From Streptomyces calvus (GTDB lineage Bacteria; Actinomycetota; Actinomycetes; Streptomycetales; Streptomycetaceae): 64,000 bases of DNA. Below, one piece after another: positions 32,692 to 44,413 of the stretch (within the stretch, counting starts at the first letter, position 1; each line of letters begins with the position of its first letter). Under the pieces are notes generated by a model. That model was not told the DNA's origin. It was given only the letters and a program-made list of their open reading frames with translations, and ran no database searches. The stretch spans positions 44,525-108,524 of the forward strand of contig NZ_VCNP01000031.1 of the NCBI RefSeq assembly GCF_006782915.1, given 5' to 3'. A program made the position numbers and the translations under genes.

Positions 32692-32720
32692 CCGTCCGCT
32701 GCGAAGAACGGGGGTTCAGT

Positions 32721-33479
32721 GTGATGAGGTCGGCGCCGTACGCACCGGACGACGGGGGCCTGGAGGACCGGGTGCCCTTCCTCGCGCGGCTGGAGGGCCC
32801 GGACCGCACGGCGCTGCTCTCGCTCGGCCGCGAGTTGCGCTTCGCTCCCCGGGTGGTCCTGCTCCACCAGCGCGAGCCGTCGTCGCACGTGCTGTTCCTG
32901 GTGCAGGGCTGGACGAAGGTCACGGCCTCGTCGGCCAACGGATACGAGGCGCTGCTGGCGCTGCGCGGGCCGGGTGACGTGGTCGGCGAGTCGTCGGCGC
33001 TGACCGGCCGGCCGCGGTCGGCGACGGTGACGGCGCTGGAGCCGGTCCGTGCGGTGGCGGTGGAGCACGAGTTGTTCACGGACTTCCTGGGCCGCTCCCC
33101 CTCGGCCGCGTTCGCCCTGCTGGGGCTGACGGCGGACCGCACGCGGGCGGCCGACCGGCGGCGGCTGGAGTTCGCCTCCATGAACGTGCGGCAGCGGTTC
33201 GCCGTGCTGCTGCTGGACCTGGCCCGCAGCCACGGCCGCCGCACGGCCGAGGGCATCGAACTGGCCGTCCCGCTCAGCAAGCAGGAGCTGGCGGGCTCGG
33301 TCGGTGCCTCCCGCGAGATGGTGCAGCGCCTGCTGCGCGAGCTGCGGGAGAAGGACGCGGTGTCGACGGGCCGCCGCACGCTGCTGATCCTGCGGCCCGA
33401 CGTCCTGCGCCGTATCGCCGCCGCGGACCCGCCGGCGCCGGGCATTCCCTCCCCGGCACGGCCGCGCGACGACGAGTAG
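32721..33479 (+). CDS. Crp/Fnr-family transcriptional regulator
   Basis: The 252-residue protein has an N-terminal cyclic-nucleotide-binding domain (about residues 20-125) with the phosphate-binding cassette [13 protein letters not shown]: Gly89-Glu90 and Arg99-Ser100-Ala101, the residues that hold the ribose and phosphate of cAMP in Crp. A long helix follows, then a winged helix-turn-helix at about 185-212 ([20 protein letters not shown]). The GTG at 32721 or ATG at 32724 follows GGGGG. It is immediately upstream of the cyclase operon and on the same strand, so it may sense that cyclase's product; this is inference. Confidence 0.88.
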   Translation: MMRSAPYAPDDGGLEDRVPFLARLEGPDRTALLSLGRELRFAPRVVLLHQREPSSHVLFLVQGWTKVTASSANGYEALLALRGPGDVVGESSALTGRPRSATVTALEPVRAVAVEHELFTDFLGRSPSAAFALLGLTADRTRAADRRRLEFASMNVRQRFAVLLLDLARSHGRRTAEGIELAVPLSKQELAGSVGASREMVQRLLRELREKDAVSTGRRTLLILRPDVLRRIAAADPPAPGIPSPARPRDDE

Positions 33480-33553
33480 CGCCGGCCGACCGGTCGACCT
33501 CACCGCACCGGGCGGCCCGCCCGCTCGCGACCTGCTCGGCCCCACGCCGACCC

Positions 33554-33662
33554 GTGCCCTTCTGCCTGCTGCCTTCTGTCTTCTGCCTTCTCCTGCTGCC
33601 TGCTGCCTGCTGCCTGCCGCCTTCCTACTCCGCCTCCTGCCTCCCGCCTTCCGCCTTCTGTA
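33554..33662 (+). repeat. CTGCCT-rich low-complexity tract
   Basis: About 105 bases consist largely of repeated CTGCCT, CTTCTG and CTGC units with almost no A. It lies upstream of the cyclase gene, in the 287-bp gap after the Crp-family gene, and is a slip-prone sequence. Confidence 0.7.
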
Positions 33663-33766
33663 CACACGGTCACACTTCTACTGCGTCATCTGCCCTCACA
33701 CCCCGCGGCCCGCTCCCGTCACTCTGCTGCCCTGCACGGCCACCCCCCACCGTTCGAAGGGCGATC

Positions 33767-34666
33767 ATGACCGACCCCGTGAGCCGCACGATCCTGCTGC
33801 TGGACATCGAGAGGTTCAGCGACCGTGACGACATCGAGCAGGCGTATCTGCGGCGCATGCTCTACGACGTCACCGACCGCGTCCTGGAGCGCGCGGGCAT
33901 CGAGGAGACGCAGCGGATGCGGGCGGACCGCGGGGACTCCGTGATGGAGCTCATCGACGCCAACGCCCCGGTCACGGCGCTGCTGCGGACGCTGCTCAGC
34001 GAGGTGCCGACGGAACTGCGGGCCGTCAACCGCATGGCCTCGCGCTCGGCCCAGATGCGGCTGCGCGGCGTGGTGGCGACGGGTTACGTGGCCGTCGACC
34101 GGCACGACGGCTGGGTCGGCTCCGATCTGAACCACGCCTGCCGGCTGCTGGACGCCGGGCTGCTGCGCGCGGCGCTGCGGGAACGCGCCGACGACTTCGC
34201 GCTGTGCGTCTCGGACGCCCTGTACGCCGGTGTCGTACGGCACGACCACCCCGGTGTCCCGGCGGCGGACTTCCACCCGGTGACGGTGGACAGCAAGAAC
34301 GGCACGCTGCGGGCCTGGCTGCACGGGCCGGTGCCGCGCGGCCACGACGACCACGGTGAAACGGGGGAGGTTCCGGCACCGGGTGCCGATTCGGGGGAGC
34401 ACCCGGTGCCGGGACCGAAGACGCCGCCGACGCCCGCGGAGGGGCCGGCACCGAAGACGCCGCCGGTGCCCGCGGCGGGGCCGGAACCGAAGACGCCGCC
34501 GCCCGCGGCGGAGCCGGCCGCATCGCCCGGCGGTGTCGTCTTCCAGTTCAACGGCGGCTCGCCCAGCTTCGGCGGCAGCCTCGTCGGCGGTGACCAGCAC
34601 GGTGTCTCCGGCGGCCGGGTCGCGGGCGACGTGCACCTGGGCGGTTCCGGGGGTGGGTCGGCGTGA
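33767..34666 (+). CDS. Class III nucleotide cyclase with a C-terminal NLR-pairing motif
   Basis: The 299-residue protein has a class III nucleotide cyclase domain at residues 1-175. The residues needed for catalysis are present: metal Asp13 in LLLDIERFSDRDD, metal Asp57 in RADRGDSVMELI, and Asn122/Arg126 in VGSDLNHACRLLDA. A Pro-rich linker with three KTPP repeats follows (about 205-250). The last 45 residues hold VVFQFNGG and GGSLVGGDQHGVSGG (269-283), repeated in the next gene's N-terminus. AAGGG precedes the ATG. Class III cyclases make cyclic purine or, in Pycsar, cyclic pyrimidine monophosphates; substrate is not decidable. The gene overlaps the next by 4 bases. Confidence 0.82.
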   Translation: MTDPVSRTILLLDIERFSDRDDIEQAYLRRMLYDVTDRVLERAGIEETQRMRADRGDSVMELIDANAPVTALLRTLLSEVPTELRAVNRMASRSAQMRLRGVVATGYVAVDRHDGWVGSDLNHACRLLDAGLLRAALRERADDFALCVSDALYAGVVRHDHPGVPAADFHPVTVDSKNGTLRAWLHGPVPRGHDDHGETGEVPAPGADSGEHPVPGPKTPPTPAEGPAPKTPPVPAAGPEPKTPPPAAEPAASPGGVVFQFNGGSPSFGGSLVGGDQHGVSGGRVAGDVHLGGSGGGSA

Positions 34667-36804
34667 CGGCGCTCCCGGCGCAGACGCCCTCCGCCGACGG
34701 CGCGCCGCCCCACGATCCGCGGCCGGACGACGAGGCCGCCGCCCTCCCCGAGGAGGAGCAGGAGCGCACCGAGGAGGCGCGCGCGGCGCAGCGCGAACTC
34801 GTCGCGCACACCCCGGGGTTCATCCTCAACCAGGCCGCGTCCATCGGCGGCAGCCTGGTGGGCGGCGCCCAGCACGGTGTCTCCGGCGGTGTCGCCCGTG
34901 ACGTGTTCATGGGCCGTACGGAGATCCACCACCACGGTCCGGCGGCGCCCGCGGTGCACGCCTCCGGGGAGATCCCGGGCGCGCTGCTGGACGAGCTGGC
35001 AGCGGTCTTCGTCGACGGCCCCGCCTTCGCCGCCGCGCTGGAACGCCTGCGCGAGGAACGCGTCCTGGTCCTCGCGGGCGCCCACGCCACCGGCCGGCAC
35101 ACCGCCGCGCTGATGCTGCTGCACCGTCTGGGCGTCCCCGCGGTGTACTCGCTCTCCGCCGAGACGAGCCCCGCCGAACTGGCCGGCCGGCTCACCTCGC
35201 CCGGCGGCCACGTCCTGCGCGACCTGCCGCTCAGCCGCAACCGGCCGCTGCGCGAGACGCATCTGTACGCGGCCCGCGACCAGTTGCGCAAGGTGGACGG
35301 GTATCTGGTGGTGACCGTCGAGAACTCGCCGTTCCTGCTCGGGGCGACACCGTCGGAGTGGGTGCCGCCGGACCCGGCCGCCGTGCTGCGCGCCCATCTG
35401 ACCGGCCGGCGCGACGCGGACGCGGAGGACCTCCTCGCGCTCTCCCCGGTGCGGGACTTCCTGGCGCGCGGCGCCCACCGGCCGGCCGAGACCGCCGCGT
35501 TCGCGAAGCTGCTGGCCGCGCACGACGGGAGCGACGACGCCACGGCGCGGCTCGTGGACTTCGGGCAGGCCGCGGTCGAGCAGCAGTGCCGGGAGTGGCT
35601 GAGCGATCCCGACACCTCGCTGCGGGACAAGGCGTTCCTGATCTCCCTCGCCGTGTTCGACCGGGCGCCGTACGTGCTGGCCGCCGAACTCGCGGACCGG
35701 CTCTTCGTGCACTTCCAGCGGCTGCAGCATCCCGAACAGCCGCCGGAGATCCCGGTGTTCGGGCTGTCCGCCGACACCCGGCTGGACCGGGCGCGGGCCG
35801 TCGGCGAGATCCGGGACGAGGACACCGAGTGGGGGCCGGTGCCGCAGTTCACGGCGTACTTCCGCAAGGAGGGCACGCCCGGGGTGCTGCTCACCGAGGT
35901 GTGGACGGGCCATCCGTCCGCCCGTCCCGCGCTGGTCGCCTGGCTCCGGGAGCTGGCCCGCGACGGGCGTCCGGTGGTGCGGACCCGGGCCGCGGCGGCC
36001 GCCGCGCTGCTCGCGCGGGCCGACCTGCCGTCGGCGGTGGCCCTGCTGATCAACGGCTGGGCCGTCTCCAAGTCCTTCGGTCCCCGGGTCACCGCCGCCA
36101 ACGCCCTCACCCTGGCCCAGCTCCTCGAGGCGCCCGTGGTGCTGCGGCTGCTCACCCAGTGGTGCACGGACGGCCACTGGGCCCGCCGCTGGACCGCGAT
36201 CCGCGCCCTGGGCCTGCTCGCGCCGCTCCGCCCCGACCTGGCCAGCCCGGCGCTGAGCGCGCTGGCCGCCCGCGCCCGCACCGGCAGCAGCGGCAAGGCG
36301 GAGGCCGACAACCTGGTGGAGTCCACGGCGCTGCTGCTCTCCGTCGGACAGCGCCGCGGCGAGATGCTCGCGGAGTTGGTGCGGCTGCTGCACCACGACA
36401 CGGCGCCGGTCCGCGCCCTGGCGCTGGCCGCCTTCGTCCGGGCCTGCGACAACGCGGAGGAGGGCGCGCTCGTCGGCTGGTACGCCGAATCCGGCATGTA
36501 CGAGGCGGACGCGGCCCGTGACCTCGCCACCCTGTGGCGCACCGCCCTCGGCGACCGTGCGCACACCCGGGCCGCGCTGGACGCCCTGCACACCTGGGTG
36601 CGGGTCGCCGCGCGCCGCGCGGACGCGGCCCAGGCCCTGGAACTGCTGCTGCCGGCGCTGGTCGTGACCGCCGACGACCACAAGCGGCTGCGCCACGAAC
36701 TGCACACGCTGCGGGCTCCGGACGGCGGGCCGCGCCCGCCGGTCGCCGACCGGCTGCTCGACGTACTCACCCGCACCACCGAAACCGCCCCACGGAGCCA
36801 TTGA
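34663..36804 (+). CDS. STAND/NLR-like protein with helical repeats
   Basis: The 713-residue protein starts at GTG overlapping the cyclase stop. Residues 1-60 are acidic and disordered; 62-76 carry the shared GGSLVGGAQHGVSGG motif, then a His-rich patch. From about 115 a P-loop-like segment LVLAGAHATGRHTAALMLL lacks the Lys and Ser/Thr of a true Walker A (Arg and His instead), and VDGYLVVTVE is a Walker-B-like strand without the Asp. Residues about 410-690 are repeated alpha-helical pairs (HEAT-like). The layout, N-terminal signalling motif, NTPase-like core and helical sensor repeats, is NLR-like. ATP hydrolysis is doubtful. Confidence 0.65.
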   Translation: MTALPAQTPSADGAPPHDPRPDDEAAALPEEEQERTEEARAAQRELVAHTPGFILNQAASIGGSLVGGAQHGVSGGVARDVFMGRTEIHHHGPAAPAVHASGEIPGALLDELAAVFVDGPAFAAALERLREERVLVLAGAHATGRHTAALMLLHRLGVPAVYSLSAETSPAELAGRLTSPGGHVLRDLPLSRNRPLRETHLYAARDQLRKVDGYLVVTVENSPFLLGATPSEWVPPDPAAVLRAHLTGRRDADAEDLLALSPVRDFLARGAHRPAETAAFAKLLAAHDGSDDATARLVDFGQAAVEQQCREWLSDPDTSLRDKAFLISLAVFDRAPYVLAAELADRLFVHFQRLQHPEQPPEIPVFGLSADTRLDRARAVGEIRDEDTEWGPVPQFTAYFRKEGTPGVLLTEVWTGHPSARPALVAWLRELARDGRPVVRTRAAAAAALLARADLPSAVALLINGWAVSKSFGPRVTAANALTLAQLLEAPVVLRLLTQWCTDGHWARRWTAIRALGLLAPLRPDLASPALSALAARARTGSSGKAEADNLVESTALLLSVGQRRGEMLAELVRLLHHDTAPVRALALAAFVRACDNAEEGALVGWYAESGMYEADAARDLATLWRTALGDRAHTRAALDALHTWVRVAARRADAAQALELLLPALVVTADDHKRLRHELHTLRAPDGGPRPPVADRLLDVLTRTTETAPRSH

Positions 36805-36815
36805 GGAGCAGAACC

Positions 36816-38186
36816 ATGGCGGACTTCCGCCGTCCGCCGGAGTGGCAGCAGGACGCCCACCGGCACAGCACGCTGATCGACCCGGTCCTGACCGTGCGGC
36901 CCATCTCGCGGTTCGACTACACGGGCCGCCGCTCGGTCACGGCGATCGACCACGCCCTGGTGTTCGTCACCGCGAAGGGCTCGTACGACGTCTTCGTCCC
37001 GCCGCACCGGCCGAGCCGCACCGATGCCTCGTCCCGCAGGTACACGTCGGTCTACGAGGTCGACATGGGCAGCCACCCGGTCCAGCTGGAACTGACGCTG
37101 CCCAGTGACGACGACGCGTTCTCCTTCGGCGCGACGGCGGACCTGACCTGGCGGGTCACGGACCCGGTCGCGTACGTGGCGAGCGGCGAGCGGGACGTGC
37201 CGACGCGGCTGACGAGCGAGCTCCAGCAGTTCGCGCGGCCGGTCAGCCGCCGCTTCGCCATCGAGGACAGTCCGGCCGCGGAGAGCGCGGTCCAGCAGGC
37301 GGTCGCGGCGGGCGGGCTCGCCGCGGGCATCGGCCTCGCCGTGACCTGTGCCGTACGGCTGCGGCTCGACGACGAGGCGATCGCGCACCGGCGGCGGCTG
37401 CGCCACCTGCGCTACGAGTCGGAGGCGCTCGGTCCGGAACACCAGCTCCGGCTGCAGCAGGCCCGGCAGGAGTACGAGCTGGAGGCGCTGCGCCAGCAGC
37501 AGTCGCACGCGCTGATGACCGAGAAGATCCACTTCTACCGGTCCTGGCTCCAGTACGGCGGGGCCGGCGCCTGGGCCCTGCACCTGGCCCAGCACCCGGA
37601 GGACACGCGACTGGCCGTCGGCTCGCTGCAGAAGGAGCAGTTGTCCGCCATCAGGAGCGAGCTGGAGCTGATCGCCGGTGACGCGCTGGAGGACTACCAG
37701 CGTGCGGAGGCCGCCCGTTCGACCCTGCGCGCGGTCAACGAGCTGATCGAGCAGCAGGCGCCACCGCCGCCGGACCAGCCGGCCCTCGACCCGGGCTCCG
37801 GCCGGCCCCACATCCCGCCGGGGCCGCCGCACGCGGAGCACCCGGAGCACCCGGGGCACCTGGGGCACCCGGGGCACCCACCGTCGGCCGGCCAACCGCC
37901 GCACCACCCGGGTCCGGGCCCGGCACCGTACACGGGTGCGCCGCAGCCGCCCGCGGCCCCCCACGGCCGCCCGGCCGACCCGCAGCCGCCCCGGGACGAT
38001 CCGCACCGCTCCTTCCCGGCCCCGCCCCAGGCGGCGGCCGACCCGTCCCCGGCCGGCCCGTCCCCGGCCGTACCCGCACCGCCCGCACCCGCAGCACCGC
38101 CCGCACCCGCGGTGCCGCCCTCGCCCGTGCCGCCGGCTCCGGCCACGCCGCCCACGCCGGCCGTGCCCGACGGCCGTACGTCATGA
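36816..38186 (+). CDS. SPFH/band-7-like protein with Pro-rich tail
   Basis: The 456-residue product starts at ATG with GAGGAG upstream, 11 bp after the NLR-like gene. Residues about 30-190 form a band-7/SPFH-like domain (FSFGATADLTWRVTDPVAYV is typical), followed by a helical coiled-coil region (about 190-310) with many Gln, Glu and Arg, including EHQLRLQQARQEYELEALRQ. The last 130 residues are Pro/His/Gly/Ala-rich and disordered. No transmembrane segment is evident. SPFH proteins scaffold membrane microdomains and often associate with proteases. It overlaps the next gene by 4 bases. Confidence 0.72.
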   Translation: MADFRRPPEWQQDAHRHSTLIDPVLTVRPISRFDYTGRRSVTAIDHALVFVTAKGSYDVFVPPHRPSRTDASSRRYTSVYEVDMGSHPVQLELTLPSDDDAFSFGATADLTWRVTDPVAYVASGERDVPTRLTSELQQFARPVSRRFAIEDSPAAESAVQQAVAAGGLAAGIGLAVTCAVRLRLDDEAIAHRRRLRHLRYESEALGPEHQLRLQQARQEYELEALRQQQSHALMTEKIHFYRSWLQYGGAGAWALHLAQHPEDTRLAVGSLQKEQLSAIRSELELIAGDALEDYQRAEAARSTLRAVNELIEQQAPPPPDQPALDPGSGRPHIPPGPPHAEHPEHPGHLGHPGHPPSAGQPPHHPGPGPAPYTGAPQPPAAPHGRPADPQPPRDDPHRSFPAPPQAAADPSPAGPSPAVPAPPAPAAPPAPAVPPSPVPPAPATPPTPAVPDGRTS

Positions 38187-38731
38187 GCACCCCGGGTTTC
38201 CTCCCGCCCGGCACGCCCACGCCGACGCCGCCCACGCCGACGCCCGCCGCACCGGCCGCCGAGCGCCTGCTGGGCGAGCTGCGCAGCGAGATAGCCCGGG
38301 CCGACAGCAAGGCGGCCGTGCTGGTCGCGGCGCTCGGCATGACGGCCGGGGTGTTCAGCGGCCTGCTGGCCGGACGGGAGTGGACGCCGTCGGCGCTGTC
38401 CGGCGCCGGGACCGCCCTGTGGTGGGCCGGGGCCTCGGCGCTGGCCCTCTCGCTGTTCGCGCTGCTCTTCGCCGTCCTGCCCCGCTTCCGCAGCGGCTCC
38501 TGGGTGCCGGGCACGCCGCTGTGCTACTTCGGCGACATCCAGCAGGCGGTCCGTGCGGGCCGGCTCGCCGACGCGCTCGCCGCCACCGACCACGATCCCG
38601 CCGCCGCCTTCATGGCGGCCCTCACCGAGACCAGCCGCATCGCGACCCGCAAGCACCAGTGGATCCGCGCCGGCCTCATCGCCTTCTGCACCGGTACCGC
38701 CCTGCTGCCCACCGCGCTGCTCGCCGGCTGA
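38183..38731 (+). CDS. PycTM-like three-helix membrane effector (DUF5706-type)
   Basis: The 182-residue protein has a Pro/Thr-rich N-terminus, an amphipathic helix with AERLLGELRSEIARADSKAA, and three hydrophobic segments at about residues 43-64, 76-99 and 161-181. The conserved middle CYFGDIQQAVRAGRLADALA precedes the last helix. The pattern with DSKAA before helix 1 and RKHQWIR before helix 3 fits the Pycsar effector PycTM family, which disrupts the membrane when a cyclic pyrimidine nucleotide binds. Its presence beside a cyclase supports a Pycsar-like system. Family assignment is from memory, so moderate. Confidence 0.72.
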   Translation: MSTPGFLPPGTPTPTPPTPTPAAPAAERLLGELRSEIARADSKAAVLVAALGMTAGVFSGLLAGREWTPSALSGAGTALWWAGASALALSLFALLFAVLPRFRSGSWVPGTPLCYFGDIQQAVRAGRLADALAATDHDPAAAFMAALTETSRIATRKHQWIRAGLIAFCTGTALLPTALLAG

Positions 38732-38763
38732 CGTCCCCCGTACCCGAAGGAGAACCACCCGTC

Positions 38764-40294
38764 ATGGCCCAGCCGCCAGGCCCCGCACACCCGGAGCCGC
38801 CCACCCACCCGGCGCCCCCGTACCCGGGCACCACCACCCCCTCCGCTCCCCCACCCCCGTACCCGGGCGGCACCACCACCCCACCGCCCCGTCCGCAGCC
38901 GCCCCACCCGCACACCGCGCCACCGCCCGCCGGCCAGGCGCCACCGCCGTACCCGACGACCGCCCCCTCACACGCGACCCCGACACCACCACCGCCGTAC
39001 CCGTCACCCCCGCCGTACCCGACCGCGCCCGCACACCCCACCACCCCGCCGCCCGCACCCACCCCACCGCACGCCACGGCACCGCAGTACCCACACCCAC
39101 ACCCACACCCACACCCGACCGTTCCGCCCTACGCGACCGCCGGGCCCTCCACAGCGGCTCCGCCGCACACGACGCCCCCTGCGTACCCCACACCCACACC
39201 CCCGCCTCATCCCTCCGCCCCCCCACCCCCCCCCGTACCCGGGCCCCTCCCCGCAGCACCCGGGAGCCGCCCTCCCCCACCAGCCCCCCGGCGCTCCCCC
39301 GCAGCCCGCTCCGTTCATGCCGCATCCCGTCGTCGCGCCGGACGACCTCGACTACCGCCACCAGGGCTCCCGGATCCACGTGGCCCACCACCAGCGGGGC
39401 GCGGACGCCACCGCCATAGGCCAGCTCGCGACGCAGGTCCCGAGCTTCCTGGTGAGCCTCGGCGTGGTCGCGGCCGTCTCCTTCGCGATGTTCGGCACGG
39501 TCCTCGGCTGGCTGGCCCTGCTGGCCTGGCTGGCGTCCGGCGCCCTGGTCTTCCACCGGCCCACCGAACTGCTCTTCGCGCGCCGGGTGCTCAAGCTGCG
39601 GGCGCCGCTGGCCGAGGAGCGGGCCCGCCTGGAACCCATCTGGCGCGAGGTCACCGCCCGCGCCGGCATCGAGGGCGACACGTACGAGCTGATGATCGAG
39701 AACAGCACCGAGCTGAACGCGAGCGCGGCGGCCGGTCACGTCGTCAGCGTCACCACGTACGCCCTGAACCGGATCCCGAGCAGCAACCTCGCCGCCGTGC
39801 TCGCCCACGAGCTGGGCCACCACACCGGCGGGCACGCCTGGGCCGGACTGCTCGGTTACTGGTACTCGCTGCCCGGCCGCATCGCCTGGGCGCTGACCCG
39901 GTGGGTCGTCCGGATCGCGCTCGCCGTCTCCCAGGTCTTCTCGTTCCTGGCGACCGGCCTGCTGATCCTCTTCATGGGGATGGTCGTGGTGGCCGGTTTC
40001 CTCGTCGCCTGGTACATCACCATTCCCCTGGTGGTCGCGCCCTACCTGCTCGCCTACGCGGGCCGGCAGGGCGAGCTGCGCGCCGACCAGGCCGCCGCGG
40101 CCCTCGGTTTCGCGCCCGAACTCACCCAGGTGCTGCACCACTTCCAGGCCGAGGAGGACGCGGCGAAGGCGTACGCGGCCGCGCAGGGCAAGCGGCTGAA
40201 GGAGCCCGGTGGACTGGCGAAGCTGCTCTCCTCCCACCCGGACAACTACACGCGCCTGCGCGCCCTGGAGCCGTACCTGCGGCCGGCCCGCTGA
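38764..40294 (+). pseudogene. M48 metallopeptidase, frame interrupted at a C7-A-C9 tract
   Basis: The ATG at 38764 has a GGAG ribosome site and opens a Pro/Tyr/Gly/His-rich disordered region of about 150 codons with HPHPHPHP. At 39218-39234 the sequence is C7-A-C9. Removing one C there would continue this reading into YPGPSPQHPG and the M48 peptidase domain, giving about 509 residues. The domain has LAHELGHHTGGHAW (zinc ligands and catalytic Glu), GELRADQAA (third ligand), and hydrophobic segments flanking the active site, as in HtpX-type membrane peptidases. An internal ATG at 39317 has no ribosome site. Either a sequencing indel or slippage-prone (phase-variable) gene. Confidence 0.75.
39218..39234 (+). 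repeat. Homopolymer tract C7-A-C9 at the M48 frame break
   Basis: Seven C, one A and nine C in the proline-rich coding region. A one-base deletion restores a single reading frame across it. Confidence 0.85.
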
Positions 40295-40349
40295 CGTCCC
40301 GCCGGACGCGGGGCCCGCGTGCCCTTAAGGAAGCCGGTCCGCGCACGCC

Positions 40350-40385
40350 GAAGGGCGGCCACCCCGTACGGAGTGGCCGCCCTTC
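40350..40385. terminator. Bidirectional terminator between the M48 gene and rpoC
   Basis: GAAGGGCGGCCAC and its complement (13 bp, extendable by CC/GG pairs) enclose a short loop around GTAC. It serves the converging M48 and rpoC transcripts. Confidence 0.8.
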
Positions 40386-40404
40386 AGTGCGTCATGCTGC
40401 CCGC

Positions 40405-44319
<3,915 letters not shown>

Positions 44320-44413
44320 TATGCGTCAATCCCTCTCAGGGTTGTAAGTCATGGGGTCTGATACGGGGGTCCTGGGGCCGGCGGCCTTCATGAGGAAGGC
44401 CGCCGGACTCCCG

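Larger units (their letters stand above)
32282..32720. other. Divergent promoter region between rpsL and the Crp-family gene
   Basis: These 439 bases carry the rpsL promoter and leader on one strand and a putative promoter for the Crp-family gene on the other. No additional gene is supported. Confidence 0.6.

Noticed and set aside
39317..40294. M48 peptidase as an intact gene starting at ATG 39317
   Set aside because: No ribosome site precedes it, and the in-frame bases upstream continue the proline-rich pattern, so this is an internal Met of a longer gene.
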